NCBI RefSeq assembly: GCF_000237925.1
Contig: NC_031498.1
Location: 26,298,308 to 26,362,307, forward strand
DNA from: Schistosoma mansoni
Lineage: Eukaryota; Platyhelminthes; Trematoda; Strigeidida; Schistosomatidae
DNA length: 64,000 bases
Reading direction: 5' to 3'
Both the position numbers and the translations under genes were made by a program. Under the pieces are notes generated by a model, which did not search any database, had not been told where the DNA came from, and saw nothing but the letters and a program-made list of their open reading frames with translations. Positions 14,501 through 24,544 of this stretch are shown piece by piece. The first letter of the stretch is position 1, and every line of letters begins with the position of its first letter.

Positions 14501-17500
14501 CTCAATCAAAAATCGTAATACTAAATGTGGAGTATCATGTTACTAATTTTAGTAGTTGAATGAAAAATCTATGGGACACATATTCTATTTAGAAGTAATC
14601 AATGATAAAACGTAAAAATGCTCGCTGTCAATCAGGCAATGTTTACATTTTTGATTGAATTCAACGTAGATGAAGCAAATTCGATTAAAATTTAAATTAT
14701 TTCCTAAATCCTACTACATTAGTTCTTTAGAAAAATGATTTCATCATTTAGTAGCTACAATTATTAACAATTTTTGCCAGGGTTAATCAAACAAACTGAA
14801 TTAGAGTAGAAACATGTACGTCTTTTTTTTAAGTCTTCTGGCAATACGTCTACTTCATAAATCAAAAAGTATATCAACAGTCAAAAAGTTTTTTTAGTGA
14901 CAAGAAGAGTGTATATGAAAGTTAATGATAGTGAGATAAAACAACACACTTCCAAGTTTTTTAATTAATTGTATACAGATAACCGAAATAAACGGATTAA
15001 ATAAGTTATTGATACTTCAAATAATGACAAAGAGATTATAATGACTATAAATGCGTGAGTAGTAAATCGTAATCGGTAAATAAATTTTTATCAACTATGA
15101 AAATTGGTTAGAAATTAGTTAGAATACACAAGTTATATAAATAATGTTGAGTGGACGTACAAGGAGTTACATTCATAAACAGGATGACCAGGAGGGGCAA
15201 CGAGTCTTTTCCGTTTGTCATAAGGTGGAACTGCACCAGCACGAACAGCACAACAATTTCGCCGTTTATTGATCCAACAAGGATATATAACTGGTGAACT
15301 GCTTCCATCTGCTTTACGAATTTTGGCTAGCTCTGACGGATCCAAATTGTTCATTGTACATTCACACCCAATAGGAGCTTTAGTTGGTAAGAATACATCT
15401 TGTCCAGGCAAATAATCTGGAATCGGTTGGAATTCAACTGGTGGGCCTGAAGTGAAAATAATTTTTAGAGATCAGGAATAAAACCTAAAGGATTTCTAGA
15501 TATTTAAGTTGAGTCATATGCCTAACGACGGCTTTGGTTACAAATAATTAGTAATCTAATTACAATGTTACACAACAATCCAATAGCGTTTGTTATAAAC
15601 CTAAATTGTTAGTCAATGAATATGATTAGGAAAACCTAACCTACAAAATGTCTAATATGTTATCTTTCTTCTACAAAAATGACTAGATCTTGTGTACCGA
15701 CAGTATGATTAGGGAGTTTCCAACTCCAAACAAACACATATTCAAGACTAAAGTAAACATGTGATTTCATGAAGTCACAGTTAGAAAATCCTACTAATTT
15801 GTATGAAGTTCCGTTAAGCGATAGTCAGAAACACTAAGTGATTGTATTACAACTGCATCTTACTGACCTTTGCCTTGAATAGATAAACTACTAATTTTGA
15901 AAAAAGATCGTTGCAAAATGTAAAATTTGGGAAACGATCTAGTACTACTCTGATCACATGTTTGAAACAGACATTTAGTCCTTCAACTTTGTTGTTGTGT
16001 AAGGTATTTGCTGTAAGAATATCAACTGAGGGAAATCTAAAACCTACCTAAACTCCTCGAAGTTTATTTATCAATAAAGTTCCCTACTTAACAGTAATTC
16101 GTTGTACATGAAGTCCGAATTCAAGACTCTAGTGAAGTAATACAAATGTGATGCTCCACCTTTCGATTCGAAAAACTTTTCATGTGAGGTTATCTGAAGG
16201 ATCCTGTGGCATTTTCGTTCGGTTAGGCTGGCATTGATGTCCCTCTAAGCTCCAGAGCAGGGGTGGTGCTAATCGACCGGACCCCAACTACCAGTTACAT
16301 TTATGCGCCATTAGATTAAAGATATCTATCAAAGTGAGTTATGATCAGCAAGGGGGAACGATGTCTCTCCTTCGTTTCCCCTACGTTCTGACAGATTACA
16401 ACGTACGAAGTTCTACGTTGTGACTGACTGACTGACTGACAATTAGTACTCTAATAAGCTAACATTACTATGTGTTTGACTCCTAGAGACCGTCTGCCGA
16501 AAAAGTAGCAATCCATATCAAAGCCCCCAAATGCCCTGGTACGGCCGATAGTGGGGAGAGTCCGCTCTCCCTCTCCAAATGCTCTCACATGGCCAGCGAA
16601 TATATAGCCTCTGTCAGGGAAGTCCTACTCACTGCCTTCTCGTGACACAGGTGTTGTTTACGAAATTGAGAGGACGAAAAGCGAATGTCCGGCTCTTTAA
16701 CCGGGTTGGTGGACACGGAAAGTTCACCTAGGGGAGTTGGAAAACCCTGATTCCAAACCAATGGTGCACATGGGCTCCAGGATCCTGAGGGAACAAATGG
16801 CGTACGAATCAATCCTTGATCACCGGCTACCATGGGACTGCATCTCCTCACGATGCTCCACTGCCTTGTGGATCAGATCTTTCGGTCAAAGGCTCGGGGT
16901 GTGACCTCCTAAGAAAACTATGCGCTTCGGTCTGGGCACCCGGGCAGTATCATAGCTTTCACACATCAAATGAGATTTGTGTGGCGCAAATATATCTGGT
17001 GCCCCTTTGTACCAATATTTATGTGTTTAAATAAAAAAACCCTAAGATCGACTACCTTGACTAGGTTTCATCAATGAGGTATTGATCGGCAGCTTCTGGA
17101 ATATAAACACCTCTGATATCTGACTTTAGTCGTATTCCTTGATCTCAAGGTAGTACCTGACTTTGTCGATCGAGAGGTTCTGTGGTTGTGTCTGGAGTCA
17201 AAAAACCTACCAAAATACATCAACCCTGTACGGACTCGAGTACTGATGTTCAAATCAAAGCTTATGGAGAACCATCACCGGGATTGATAACTTTAGGTAT
17301 TCATCAGGATTCCTCGACTCACTGTCCACCCCTTTTGTTTGATTTCTTTGGAAGCATGATCTTAGAGGTAATCAACCCCTCGTTAAGTTAATTAAGTAGT
17401 AACCTACATGAACACTATTTTGTTGACTGAGAGTATATCAACACTATTTGATGATACTAATGAAATGTAGTCTTACAGACTCCTTGAGCAAGATTAAAAG

Positions 17501-18895
17501 GATTTTTAGGTCGCATTTCATACACTATGTACAAAATGTCTCAGAACCAGTCTGTATCAATATCATGTGTGAGAATTAAAGCTGTTGTGGTAACAACCTT
17601 ACCATGGAAACTTGAACAACCATGGTATGTTTGTAGAGCTACCCTGTAACCATAATCTACCAATCTCACTTGCTCGATACGAAAGGTATTTCAGGTAGTT
17701 TATCCACTAATATATTAAATACTGTCATTTCGACCTACCTAACATCCTAATCATAAGCTGATTAAAAGCATGGTAACTAGGTTCAATGAATACTTGTGCC
17801 AGGTCCTACTTTGTTTATGAATGACAAATTTAGTAAGAACTGAATTTTAGCTTGTCCATAGATTTTAGATCTAGTGAACATACATTTTTTACAAGACATT
17901 TCAGTGTGAATGTCAGACGGAAACAGGAATTTAGCTTTATAATAATTCATTAAAATACAATGCCAGACAAAATTTTACGTAGGAATAGTGACTCACATTC
18001 AGAATCTACAGAATTCTCGACAGTGATTGGTGCTTCATTTGAGTATACAGTGTTCAGTTTTTGTTGGAAAGCACTTAGAGCAGAATCTAACACTTGTTTA
18101 TCTTTCCGACTAAGTCGAATACGTTTGGTAGAAACTGGCAAGAGATCAGCGACACTGGGAGGTCGCTTAAGTGAAATAGATTCTATAATGCCTTGTGATA
18201 TTTGTGATGAAAAAAGCTTTTCGATATTTATGGTGGGTAAGGGTTTGTATGGTCGAAGGCCATTAGTAGGATCAGGTTGGAGACTAGAAAATCGTTCAAG
18301 TAAATATAGTGGTAGCGACCCAGATGTATTGACAGCTTCCTTCAATCGATCCATTACTTCCTGAACTTGTGATTTTCTATCGAGTTGATTATCAGGCTGA
18401 AAACATGATTAATTCTCGACAGCACATACCCGAAGCATCCCAATCGTCGAACCGTAAGATTCAATAAATTTTTGTATCAAATCTTCACATCCATGAAGAT
18501 TAGATTCTGGTTCCCATGTATTGAACACAGGTGGCCACCCAACCCATTTTACATAATAAAAAACAATACCCTGAGGTTATGAATACAAAATGTGATATTA
18601 CTTTGTTAACAGATCTAGCACGTATGGACTCAACTGCGAACTCGCTACCTTCTGGAAACCTTAACTCTTCAGTACTGTATACTAAATAACAGTAAACATG
18701 TAATCAGGCAAACGTACATTCATCTAGAAGTTGGTAAGTTTTCTTTAAAGGAATTTTCGACAGACATGAGTCCAGTAAGCACCAGCAAGTTTCTTCCGAA
18801 AGAAACAAATTGTTCTCTTTTGTCAACTTAACTATATTTCGTAAACAATCAGGTTCCACAACCAATGCAGGCGAAAATGAAAATGTTGATGCCAT
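5567..18895 (-). CDS. SUV39H1: SUV39H-type histone H3 lysine-9 methyltransferase, nine exons, C-terminal exon not found
   Basis: This nuclear enzyme should write H3K9 methylation and so organise heterochromatin. Exons on the minus strand: 18895-18718, 18681-18602, 18570-18430, 18396-17997, 15446-15161, 13432-13282, 9925-9776, 6358-6229, 5718-5567. All junctions are GT-AG and all phases agree, giving 556 codons. The start is ATG at 18895 (MASTFSFSP). The chromodomain spans about residues 73-125 ([15 protein letters not shown]), with F/W/W at the aromatic-cage positions. Pre-SET, about 268-380, has nine cysteines (GCEC, PCW, NCC, ECNSLCPC, SCPF). SET has [20 protein letters not shown] and EELTFDYN. 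Exon 9 adds a Ser/Thr/acidic stretch where animal SUV39H proteins carry their insert before post-SET. The post-SET cysteines are missing from the window. The first three introns are 36, 31 and 33 bp; later ones are 0.5-3.4 kb and filled with LINE debris. Confidence 0.95.
6810..7030 (+). mobile_element. Short 5'-region fragment of RTE family A
   Basis: The segment around 6930-7030 (GTGACGGCAGCAATGTG, then a CAGGCAACCAG-like stretch and an agcggttag end) resembles the 5' regions of the RTE-A copies near 270-350 and 11.6 kb. It lies in intron 8 of the SUV39H gene. The match is diverged, and its upstream limit is uncertain. Confidence 0.55.
7950..8530 (+). mobile_element. Degenerate reverse-transcriptase segment of RTE family A
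   Basis: Broken frames on the plus strand correspond to the RTE-A reverse transcriptase N-terminal half: an [13 protein letters not shown] stretch (from GPDEL), a [21 protein letters not shown] stretch, and remnants of the FRPGRG and LDLK boxes. It parallels bases 1960-2540 of this window but is much more diverged, which implies an older insertion. It lies in intron 7 of the SUV39H gene, counting from the 5' end. Confidence 0.7.
9025..9180 (-). mobile_element. Inverted reverse-transcriptase scrap of RTE family A
   Basis: Read on the minus strand, this segment matches the RTE-A stretch leading into the reverse transcriptase ([24 protein letters not shown], then APEVFKYGG). It is the same region as bases 2060-2160, but in opposite orientation to the neighbouring plus-strand fragments. 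The locus is therefore a mosaic of several events. Confidence 0.7.
9290..9620 (+). mobile_element. 3' end of an RTE family A copy
   Basis: The sequence parallels the end of the RTE-A copy at 2940-3200: a coding end, then a T-rich 3' untranslated part with a cttcggtattaatcttg-like stretch, gcacatatgcgta and a tail remnant. No clear (TGAC)n run remains. It is an old fragment in intron 7 of the SUV39H gene. Confidence 0.6.
10165..10890 (-). mobile_element. RTE family B LINE, C-terminal reverse-transcriptase region
   Basis: Minus-strand frames read [15 protein letters not shown], a damaged [21 protein letters not shown] segment and the C-terminal [32 protein letters not shown]. These are typical of a second schistosome RTE-type family, distinct from family A, which reads GHVLRMPEHRLPRRAM at the matching place. 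It is 5'-truncated, frameshifted, and lies in intron 6 of the SUV39H gene in the same orientation as the gene. Confidence 0.8.
11560..12970 (+). mobile_element. RTE family A copy, 5' part joined to 3' part by internal deletion
   Basis: Bases 11,560-12,010 match the 5' region of the copy at 230-490. An endonuclease start follows ([18 protein letters not shown] near 12,200). At about 12,460 it jumps to the extreme C-terminus ([20 protein letters not shown]) and then to the 3' untranslated end and a CATGACTGACTGG tail near 12,965. Most of the endonuclease and all of the reverse transcriptase core are gone. It lies in intron 6 of the SUV39H gene, antisense to it. Confidence 0.8.
13700..13985 (+). 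repeat. tRNA-derived SINE-like element with A-box and B-box
   Basis: The head at about 13,706-13,781 reads like a diverged tRNA: an A-box-like gtggttcagtgggtagg, a B-box-like ggttcaaaccccgc, and 3' bases that pair partly with the start. The body downstream (cggttccataaaacggac onward) resembles neither the hammerhead SINE nor Rep520. It is a separate lineage, single copy in this window. A functional tRNA is unlikely because the intervening arm lengths are wrong. Its 3' limit is a guess. Confidence 0.5.
13986..15160. other. Intron 5 of SUV39H, no further feature seen
   Basis: AT-rich single-copy-looking intron sequence. I see no exon, no open frame with recognisable content and no repeat shared with the rest of the window. 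Confidence 0.5.
16395..16441 (+). mobile_element. Short RTE family A 3' tail with (TGAC)n
   Basis: The string gtacgaagttctacgttg followed by four TGAC units matches the 3' termini of RTE-A copies at 47.3, 51.5 and 61.0 kb. The sequence just upstream (about 16,190-16,395) is not shared with those copies, so this is a very short 5'-truncated insertion or the end of a diverged relative. Confidence 0.75.
16524..17040 (+). repeat. Full-length-looking Rep520 copy, plus orientation
   Basis: This copy starts with gcccccaaatgccctggtac and ends with the A-rich tail tgtttaaataaaaaaacc. It matches, end to end, the copies at 56.8 kb (same strand) and 57.8 kb (opposite strand). The A-rich 3' tail and 5'-truncated siblings suggest a non-LTR, SINE-like mode of spread. 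No open frame spans it. It lies in intron 4 of SUV39H, antisense to the gene. Confidence 0.85.
17041..17996. other. Rest of SUV39H intron 4, nothing recognised
   Basis: No exon, tRNA-like head or repeat shared with other parts of the window was seen here. Confidence 0.45.
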
Positions 18896-20199
18896 CTGAG
18901 ATCCGAAGATGGCGCAAGTTCTTAAACCTTAGGTTGTGATATAGAAAAACAAGTACTTCAAATAATTGTTATTTTAAGCACTTATTATAAATGATCCGTG
19001 AATCAAAGATTATCCATCTAGCTTTGTTTGAACTGCTGACTCTCCTTTTTTATATGTGAAATTATATGTGAGGACAAGAAGTATATTAGGTATGTGGTGG
19101 TAAATAAATCCCCAAAATGAATTGTTTCTTTGGTCGTCGACACTGATGCTAACCCCATTGATTTTAATGGACACATCACAACTGAAGGAGTTCGGTCACT
19201 CATCTCTACCAAATTCTATTAATGGGAGCCACCGTTTAAATTAAAGGGTTACACTAAATAATTTTGATAAACTACCTACATCCTCCTTAAAAAATGAATT
19301 CATGTTTCAAGAGGCACACATATTCAGTTTGTATATCTATTTTACAGACATCTAATCCAGAAAGTCAAGGTATGTTTTGGGAATCCGGACCATCAGATAG
19401 TCGTGAAATCACTACAGTTTTGCCTCGAAGATAGATGGGTGGGGGTCTTATCATGAATCAGCCTGTATTGATGGTCTGGTCACGAACGTGAATACGGAAT
19501 TTGGGTGATTACTTTTGAAACCGAGAATGTAAATGTAGTGCTGAGCTTCAACATGTCCTGTATAAAGTTTCATTTGGAGGGTCTATCTCGTCATCGTTAC
19601 TGATGCTGTTAATAGCATTTGAGTGCCGGAATCATTGGCACTTTCCCATCCGTCTGGAAGGTCGATTTTTGGACGCTTGTTTGCTTATTTTCTTTAATTT
19701 GTTCACTGCACCTCGGCCATCCAGTGACCACATTTATCGCAGTCGAAGAAAAGAATGATAGGGGTATCGCAATCAGAAGAGTGTTGTTTCATATTGTCAT
19801 TAATTAACAGGAGTTTATGAACCTTATTTGCTGAACATATATGGTGTTCTGTCATCAGGTTTATTGTTTTGACGTATACTTAGTTGTTTGAGGTCATCTC
19901 ATGACTACTCGACCTGAGTTGTTACATTAGCTCCCGCTTAGAATCTACCTCTGCTGAAATGTCGGTTCGATCAACCTATCTATCAAGAACACCTCTGTTC
20001 TGTTTCCGCAGCCCAAGCGAGAATCACTAACTCGTTCGATGTTTGACTTTCAGCCAGTGACAACCAACCCCGTCTGTATTCGACGATACTCCATGGATTT
20101 CTCTTCCTTTAGTGGATTGTTATCTTTTCTCGTACCATTTAATTTCTTACACATCTATCGCTAATGATTTGCTACGTCCCCTCTATATGGTGGTCAGAG
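18896..20199. other. Upstream region of the SUV39H gene; promoter not resolved
   Basis: The SUV39H start codon faces left from 18,895, so its promoter should lie here. I see no TATA-like element in a convincing position and no gene. The right part leads into Gypsy fossil sequence whose exact limit I cannot fix. Confidence 0.4.
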
Positions 20200-21400
20200 C
20201 TTGTAAAGGAAAAGAAGGTAAGGAAATGAAACAAGAACACCTGAGGAAGTGCCACAAGCGGGCTACCCAGCAACATATTGATGAGGTATGATTTTCCCAT
20301 TCTCTGTTCGGCTATCACGTGTTTATTCACCCGCTTCTTTAGTCGCCCTCAAGTGCAATACAACGAGGAATCTGCTCCAAGATAAATGATGGAAATCAGT
20401 CAAAATTGAAAAAAAGCCTCAACAGCTTCAGAAGTCAGCTTGAATTCTTTTGGTTCTCCTTTAAGGGAACCTGTCAAAGATTGAGTTAATTGTGCACAAC
20501 CAGGCAAGAATCTTCGATAAAAGTTAGTTAGACACAGAAAACTTCAAGTTGTGCTAGAGAACTTGGTATCTGGTATTGTCTGATGGTGTACACTTCTTCT
20601 TTGATCGATGTAACCCCTTCTGGGTTTATTGTGTGCCCGAGAAATTCTAGAGCTCGAACACCAAAAGCAAACTTACTTTGACGTCTATTTATTCCCTTTT
20701 CATCCAGCCGTTTTAACATTGCTCTCACATACTGTTGGTGTGATTGTAAATCAGGACTGGTAATTAACAAACCGTCTATTTACCCCTGTCCAAATGGCAC
20801 ATCTTGAAGTAGGTTATCCATAAATCTTTGGAATGTTTGTGCCGTCTTCCTCAGACCGAATAGCATGCGTACATATTCGAACAGTCTGAAAGGTGTTGTA
20901 ATAGGTGTCTTAGAGGCAACTTCCTCAGCCAATGGGATATTGTGATGTACCCTGACCAAGTCAATATTAGTGAATATGTTCATACCATGTAAGCAGTTTG
21001 TAAAATCTTGGATATGAGGTATTGCGTGCCTATCTGGTACGGTTTGACTGTTGGTGGATCTTTAGTTTTCACATGGTCGCCAATCGCCCTCATTTTACTA
21101 TGGGACCATGTGCATAAGGGATGCCCATTGACTATCAGAGGGAGGAATAATACCCCGTTGTAGAATGTAGTCAAATTCAGGTCCAGTGATTTTTAGTTTA
21201 TCGATATTGTGTCTCGTGAAATAACTGCTTAGTTGGGCAAACCACAGCTCGGGGTTACTATGATCGAATTCCGGGATTCGGACTTCCGTAGTCATGGCAG
21301 TGTCTATCTTTGCCAGTGAAAAACCCTCCCGGTCACAACTCATGACCAGTACCTTATACAGACTAACATTTCGAGGAAAGTTGAGCATTGGGTTAGCGAC
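20200..21400 (-). mobile_element. Gypsy (Ty3)-type LTR retrotransposon fossil: gag and reverse-transcriptase pieces
   Basis: Minus-strand frames show a capsid-region segment of the Schistosoma Gypsy type near 21,100-21,390 and reverse-transcriptase segments near 20,530-20,980. The element is broken, with several breaks and large missing parts. Clear paired LTRs were not identified. It looks moderately old. The family call rests on protein motifs only. Confidence 0.75.
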
Positions 21401-21429
21401 CCCGTCTCCTAGAAAACCAACTCGCTAAA

Positions 21430-21715
21430 AAGAGCCAACCAAAATAATTATTCAACCCATTTGAACTCTGCCCTGGGGGGTGAAGGAATAATTATGATGC
21501 CTCATGATGAAAGCCGAGTTCCTTCGGAAGTCATGAGGCCGATGCACCTTCTAATAAACAGAGCAACAATTTTTATAGGTATACGGAATGTCCGGACAAT
21601 ATGGGAGACCGGAAGAGTCTTCCGAATTGCTGCAGAAATGAGGAGATACAACCCGTGGGTGCTTGGAATTAGTGAAACACATTGGACGCAGGTTGGATAA
21701 CAACAACAACTATCT
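21430..21715 (+). mobile_element. 5' endonuclease fragment of RTE family B
   Basis: The plus-strand frame reads IRNVRTIWETGRVFRIAAEM, then RRYNPWVLGISETHWTQVG. This is the start of the endonuclease domain of RTE family B; SETHW is the metal-binding E-containing motif. It ends abruptly after WTQVG. A 5'-end-only LINE fragment is less common than a 3' end, so later deletion is likely. Confidence 0.8.
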
Positions 21716-22690
21716 TCTTCTCTGTTCGCTCTTCAACCATGTGAAGCAGACTCCCGGTAAAACCACAACACAGTCCAAGATTCTCACTGACGACTCCCTT
21801 ATTTTTCCAAAGCGGTTTGTGTCAGTTATCAGTAACATTGTTGTTACCATTGATTTATACAAACGAGGTCCGGTTCAGTGTTATTCTACGGTCACTGTTG
21901 TAGTACTTTAACGTGCGAGAAGTAGGTACACTACAATAAACAAGCGAAAGAACAAGTATCTCGATGGACCTTCGTCTTTCAACCTTATCTTCAACCATCT
22001 CGATGGACTGTTTCACTTAGTTTTGACAACGAAATCGTTATTGTGATTAAATAAAATAGAAATATCGAATGGATTGACTGCTTTAAATCTATTTTTGGAG
22101 CTGGTGATTTCAAAGTATTGGTAAGAAGCCTGTAAAATAATGTCGGTATGCACGCAGCGGGTGTTCAGGTTCCATGCTCTTTTAGGACGAAATAGATGAT
22201 CACTGACCGTTTTCAATTTAAATCTAGGTTATTGCTATTTTTCGAGAGTTTAAGAGATCACCTGAAATCGGTGAACGAAGCGAAGGATCAGAAGCACAAC
22301 GAGAGGACAAACTAACTATTCACTGACCATCAGCCCTGTTAACAACGGGGAAAAGACCAGACTCAGCTAATGGAAAAGTATATTCCACAAGCGGCCGGAA
22401 GCAGAAACGAACAAGCACACTACTCAAGCGTATATATACATTGTGAAACGTCTTTTAGAAATGTCACCGAATAACGTGTTAAAAGGGAAAACGAATCAAT
22501 GACATTTAAGGTCCTTTCAAGTAGAAAATATAATGCGAAGACAAAGATGAGCATCTTTGGCTCGAAAATGAGACAACTAAAAATTTCGGAACGAAAATGC
22601 CAAAATGAAACGTCTGCCAAGCGAGTTCTGGAAGTCTAGCGTCTCCAACAGCCCCGCTTTTAATAGCGTATGTTTTTGGGGCTCATCTGC
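21716..22690. other. Unassigned sequence between two Gypsy fossil pieces
   Basis: No host exon was recognised. The segment may contain LTR or leader sequence of the flanking fossils, but I could not pair it with any second copy in the window. Confidence 0.35.
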
Positions 22691-23420
22691 ATCTAGACTG
22701 TTTGTCGCCATTGTCGAAGAGACCACTCTCTATAACCTAGATCGATTTGTCGTTGTGATTCTTCTTGTGTAGGGACCACGAGTAGGTCAAAAGTATCTAA
22801 AAGAACTTCAAGCGGAAGCTTTGTGTCTCTCGATGGGCGATCTGGAGATAGCCGTTTCCGTATCCAGTTCCGGTGTCGAGTCCACCTGTTTCTTCCCACC
22901 TCTACTTTAAACATTAGTTGCCTAAGCCTTCCAACCACACGTCCTTCAGTCCAGTGATTGTAATATTGTCTGTGGTCCCGAGAGAATATCCGACACCCAA
23001 CTTCATACGTTGACAGCTCCTGGGAATAAGTCCGTGGCGGTTGTGGTGGTGTGGTTCTCGGGGGCACCAAGTTGTGGGTCGTCTCCAGTCTTCTTACCAT
23101 GAGGATCTCCGCTGGGGACTTCGCCTCTGAGTAACGCACTCTTTGGAGTCATTCGATAAACAATTAAGAACTGCTGTAGTATTTCGAGTGGCATCCCTTC
23201 CCCTTTCTACTTAAGTAGAACCCTCTTAAATGTGTCCACAATTTTTTCTGTTCGGCTATTTGACTGAGGATGGTAAGGGGGTCAACGGAAATGTTTGACG
23301 TCTAGATGTCGGCAGAATTCTTGGAACTGGTTGGAAGTGAAATGTGGACCGTTACCTGATAAAATAACACTAGGCAGTCCGTTGAGGGAAATCACCGTCA
23401 AGAGCTGTAGCCTTTTAGAT
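22690..23420 (-). mobile_element. Gypsy (Ty3)-type LTR fossil: C-terminal integrase region
   Basis: Minus-strand frames correspond to the end of a Gypsy-type integrase: the segment after the catalytic core and the basic tail that follows. It lies on the gag side of the neighbouring gag/RT fossil, which is not the order expected within one element. It is therefore probably a separate copy or a rearranged one. It is broken, with at least a few breaks. Confidence 0.75.
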
Positions 23421-23610
23421 TTTTATTTTTCTAACTGTAAAGACACCAATTTCGTTGATAACTGATTTTCTAAAAATGTGAAGTTGCATTATTTTTTTAA
23501 ATGTCAATAATGAATGTTAGACAGTCGAGCAATATCATGGATTGGTTGAAGTCAGACATTAACTCCGTTGGATGCCAGCTCAGTGGTCCAGAGGCTAAGT
23601 GTCTAACAGA
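23419..23610 (+). repeat. Two-copy repeat shared with 35.86 kb, running into a hammerhead-SINE head
   Basis: About 190 bases from agatttttatttttctaac through ggatgccagctcagtggtcc match 35,862-36,045 with few differences. The right part is the 5' start of the tRNA-headed SINE (ctcagtggtccagaggctaag). After about 23,605 this copy diverges, while the 35.9-kb copy continues through the whole SINE. Confidence 0.8.
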
Positions 23611-24544
23611 GGGGACAACCATTGTATATTAATATGGAATTACAGGATCTCCTGGCAAAATATAGGAACTATGCATTAAATACTCCATTTTCATATCTCC
23701 ATCATTTTTTCTTCACATTCTGTGTGATTCTTCCGATTCCTAGTTCCTTTCTAATCCCGCTTCTGTCTTCTTCAAGTCGACCTTCATGGACTTCTGCTGC
23801 CAGGGTTCCCACTTCCCACTGGTGTTACATACTACATATGTCGACAGACACTAGTAGCATACACCACAGGCCGTAATAATGGTCATGCTTACGTTCATGT
23901 GGTCAATGAACTTGCTAAATTATGATGTAGTTTCTATTAAAAGCTAGATTATGCTGTAAATTTTGCTGTGGCTGTAATTTTTGTTCACCATGTCAGACCA
24001 CAATACTCCGGACATGCATTATATGCTGGGATGAAATCTTAATTCATAGAAAGCCTAATAAAAGTTGCGGTTGTTTTAAGGTAGACTGTCAGTTAATAAT
24101 GTTACTGGAGAAATATTTATAGTGTCGTAAACTATGTTTTGTCACCTGAGTGACTGTTGACTTAAGTCTAAAAACGCCCCATGTTTCAACCCCAACACGA
24201 ATCTTACAGGAAATATGACCATCTTAGGCGCACAACATCAACTTGGTATTGATTCTATTCTTCACGAGTAATCAAGTAGTAGGATTGTCTAGCACCTGAA
24301 TTGGTCTAAGAAATTTTCCAAGTTTCTTTCAACAAGAAGCTTGGTACATTGCTAAGGATTTAGAACAGGATCTCATACATATTTTCTACTAATCTTTTTA
24401 ATTTTTTGTTTCAAACATCAAGTGGCCTGATGAGTCACGTTATTACTAAGGACAAGAGTTCACTACGTGAAACTCTCATTTATTCTATCCCCAAAATCTG
24501 AGCCATCTTAACTCGTCACAAAAATACTGGGTATTGAAGCTTGA

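Noticed and set aside
17960-18364. 134-codon plus-strand open frame opposite SUV39H exon 4
   Set aside because: It mirrors a real exon whose splice phases and homology are clear on the other strand.
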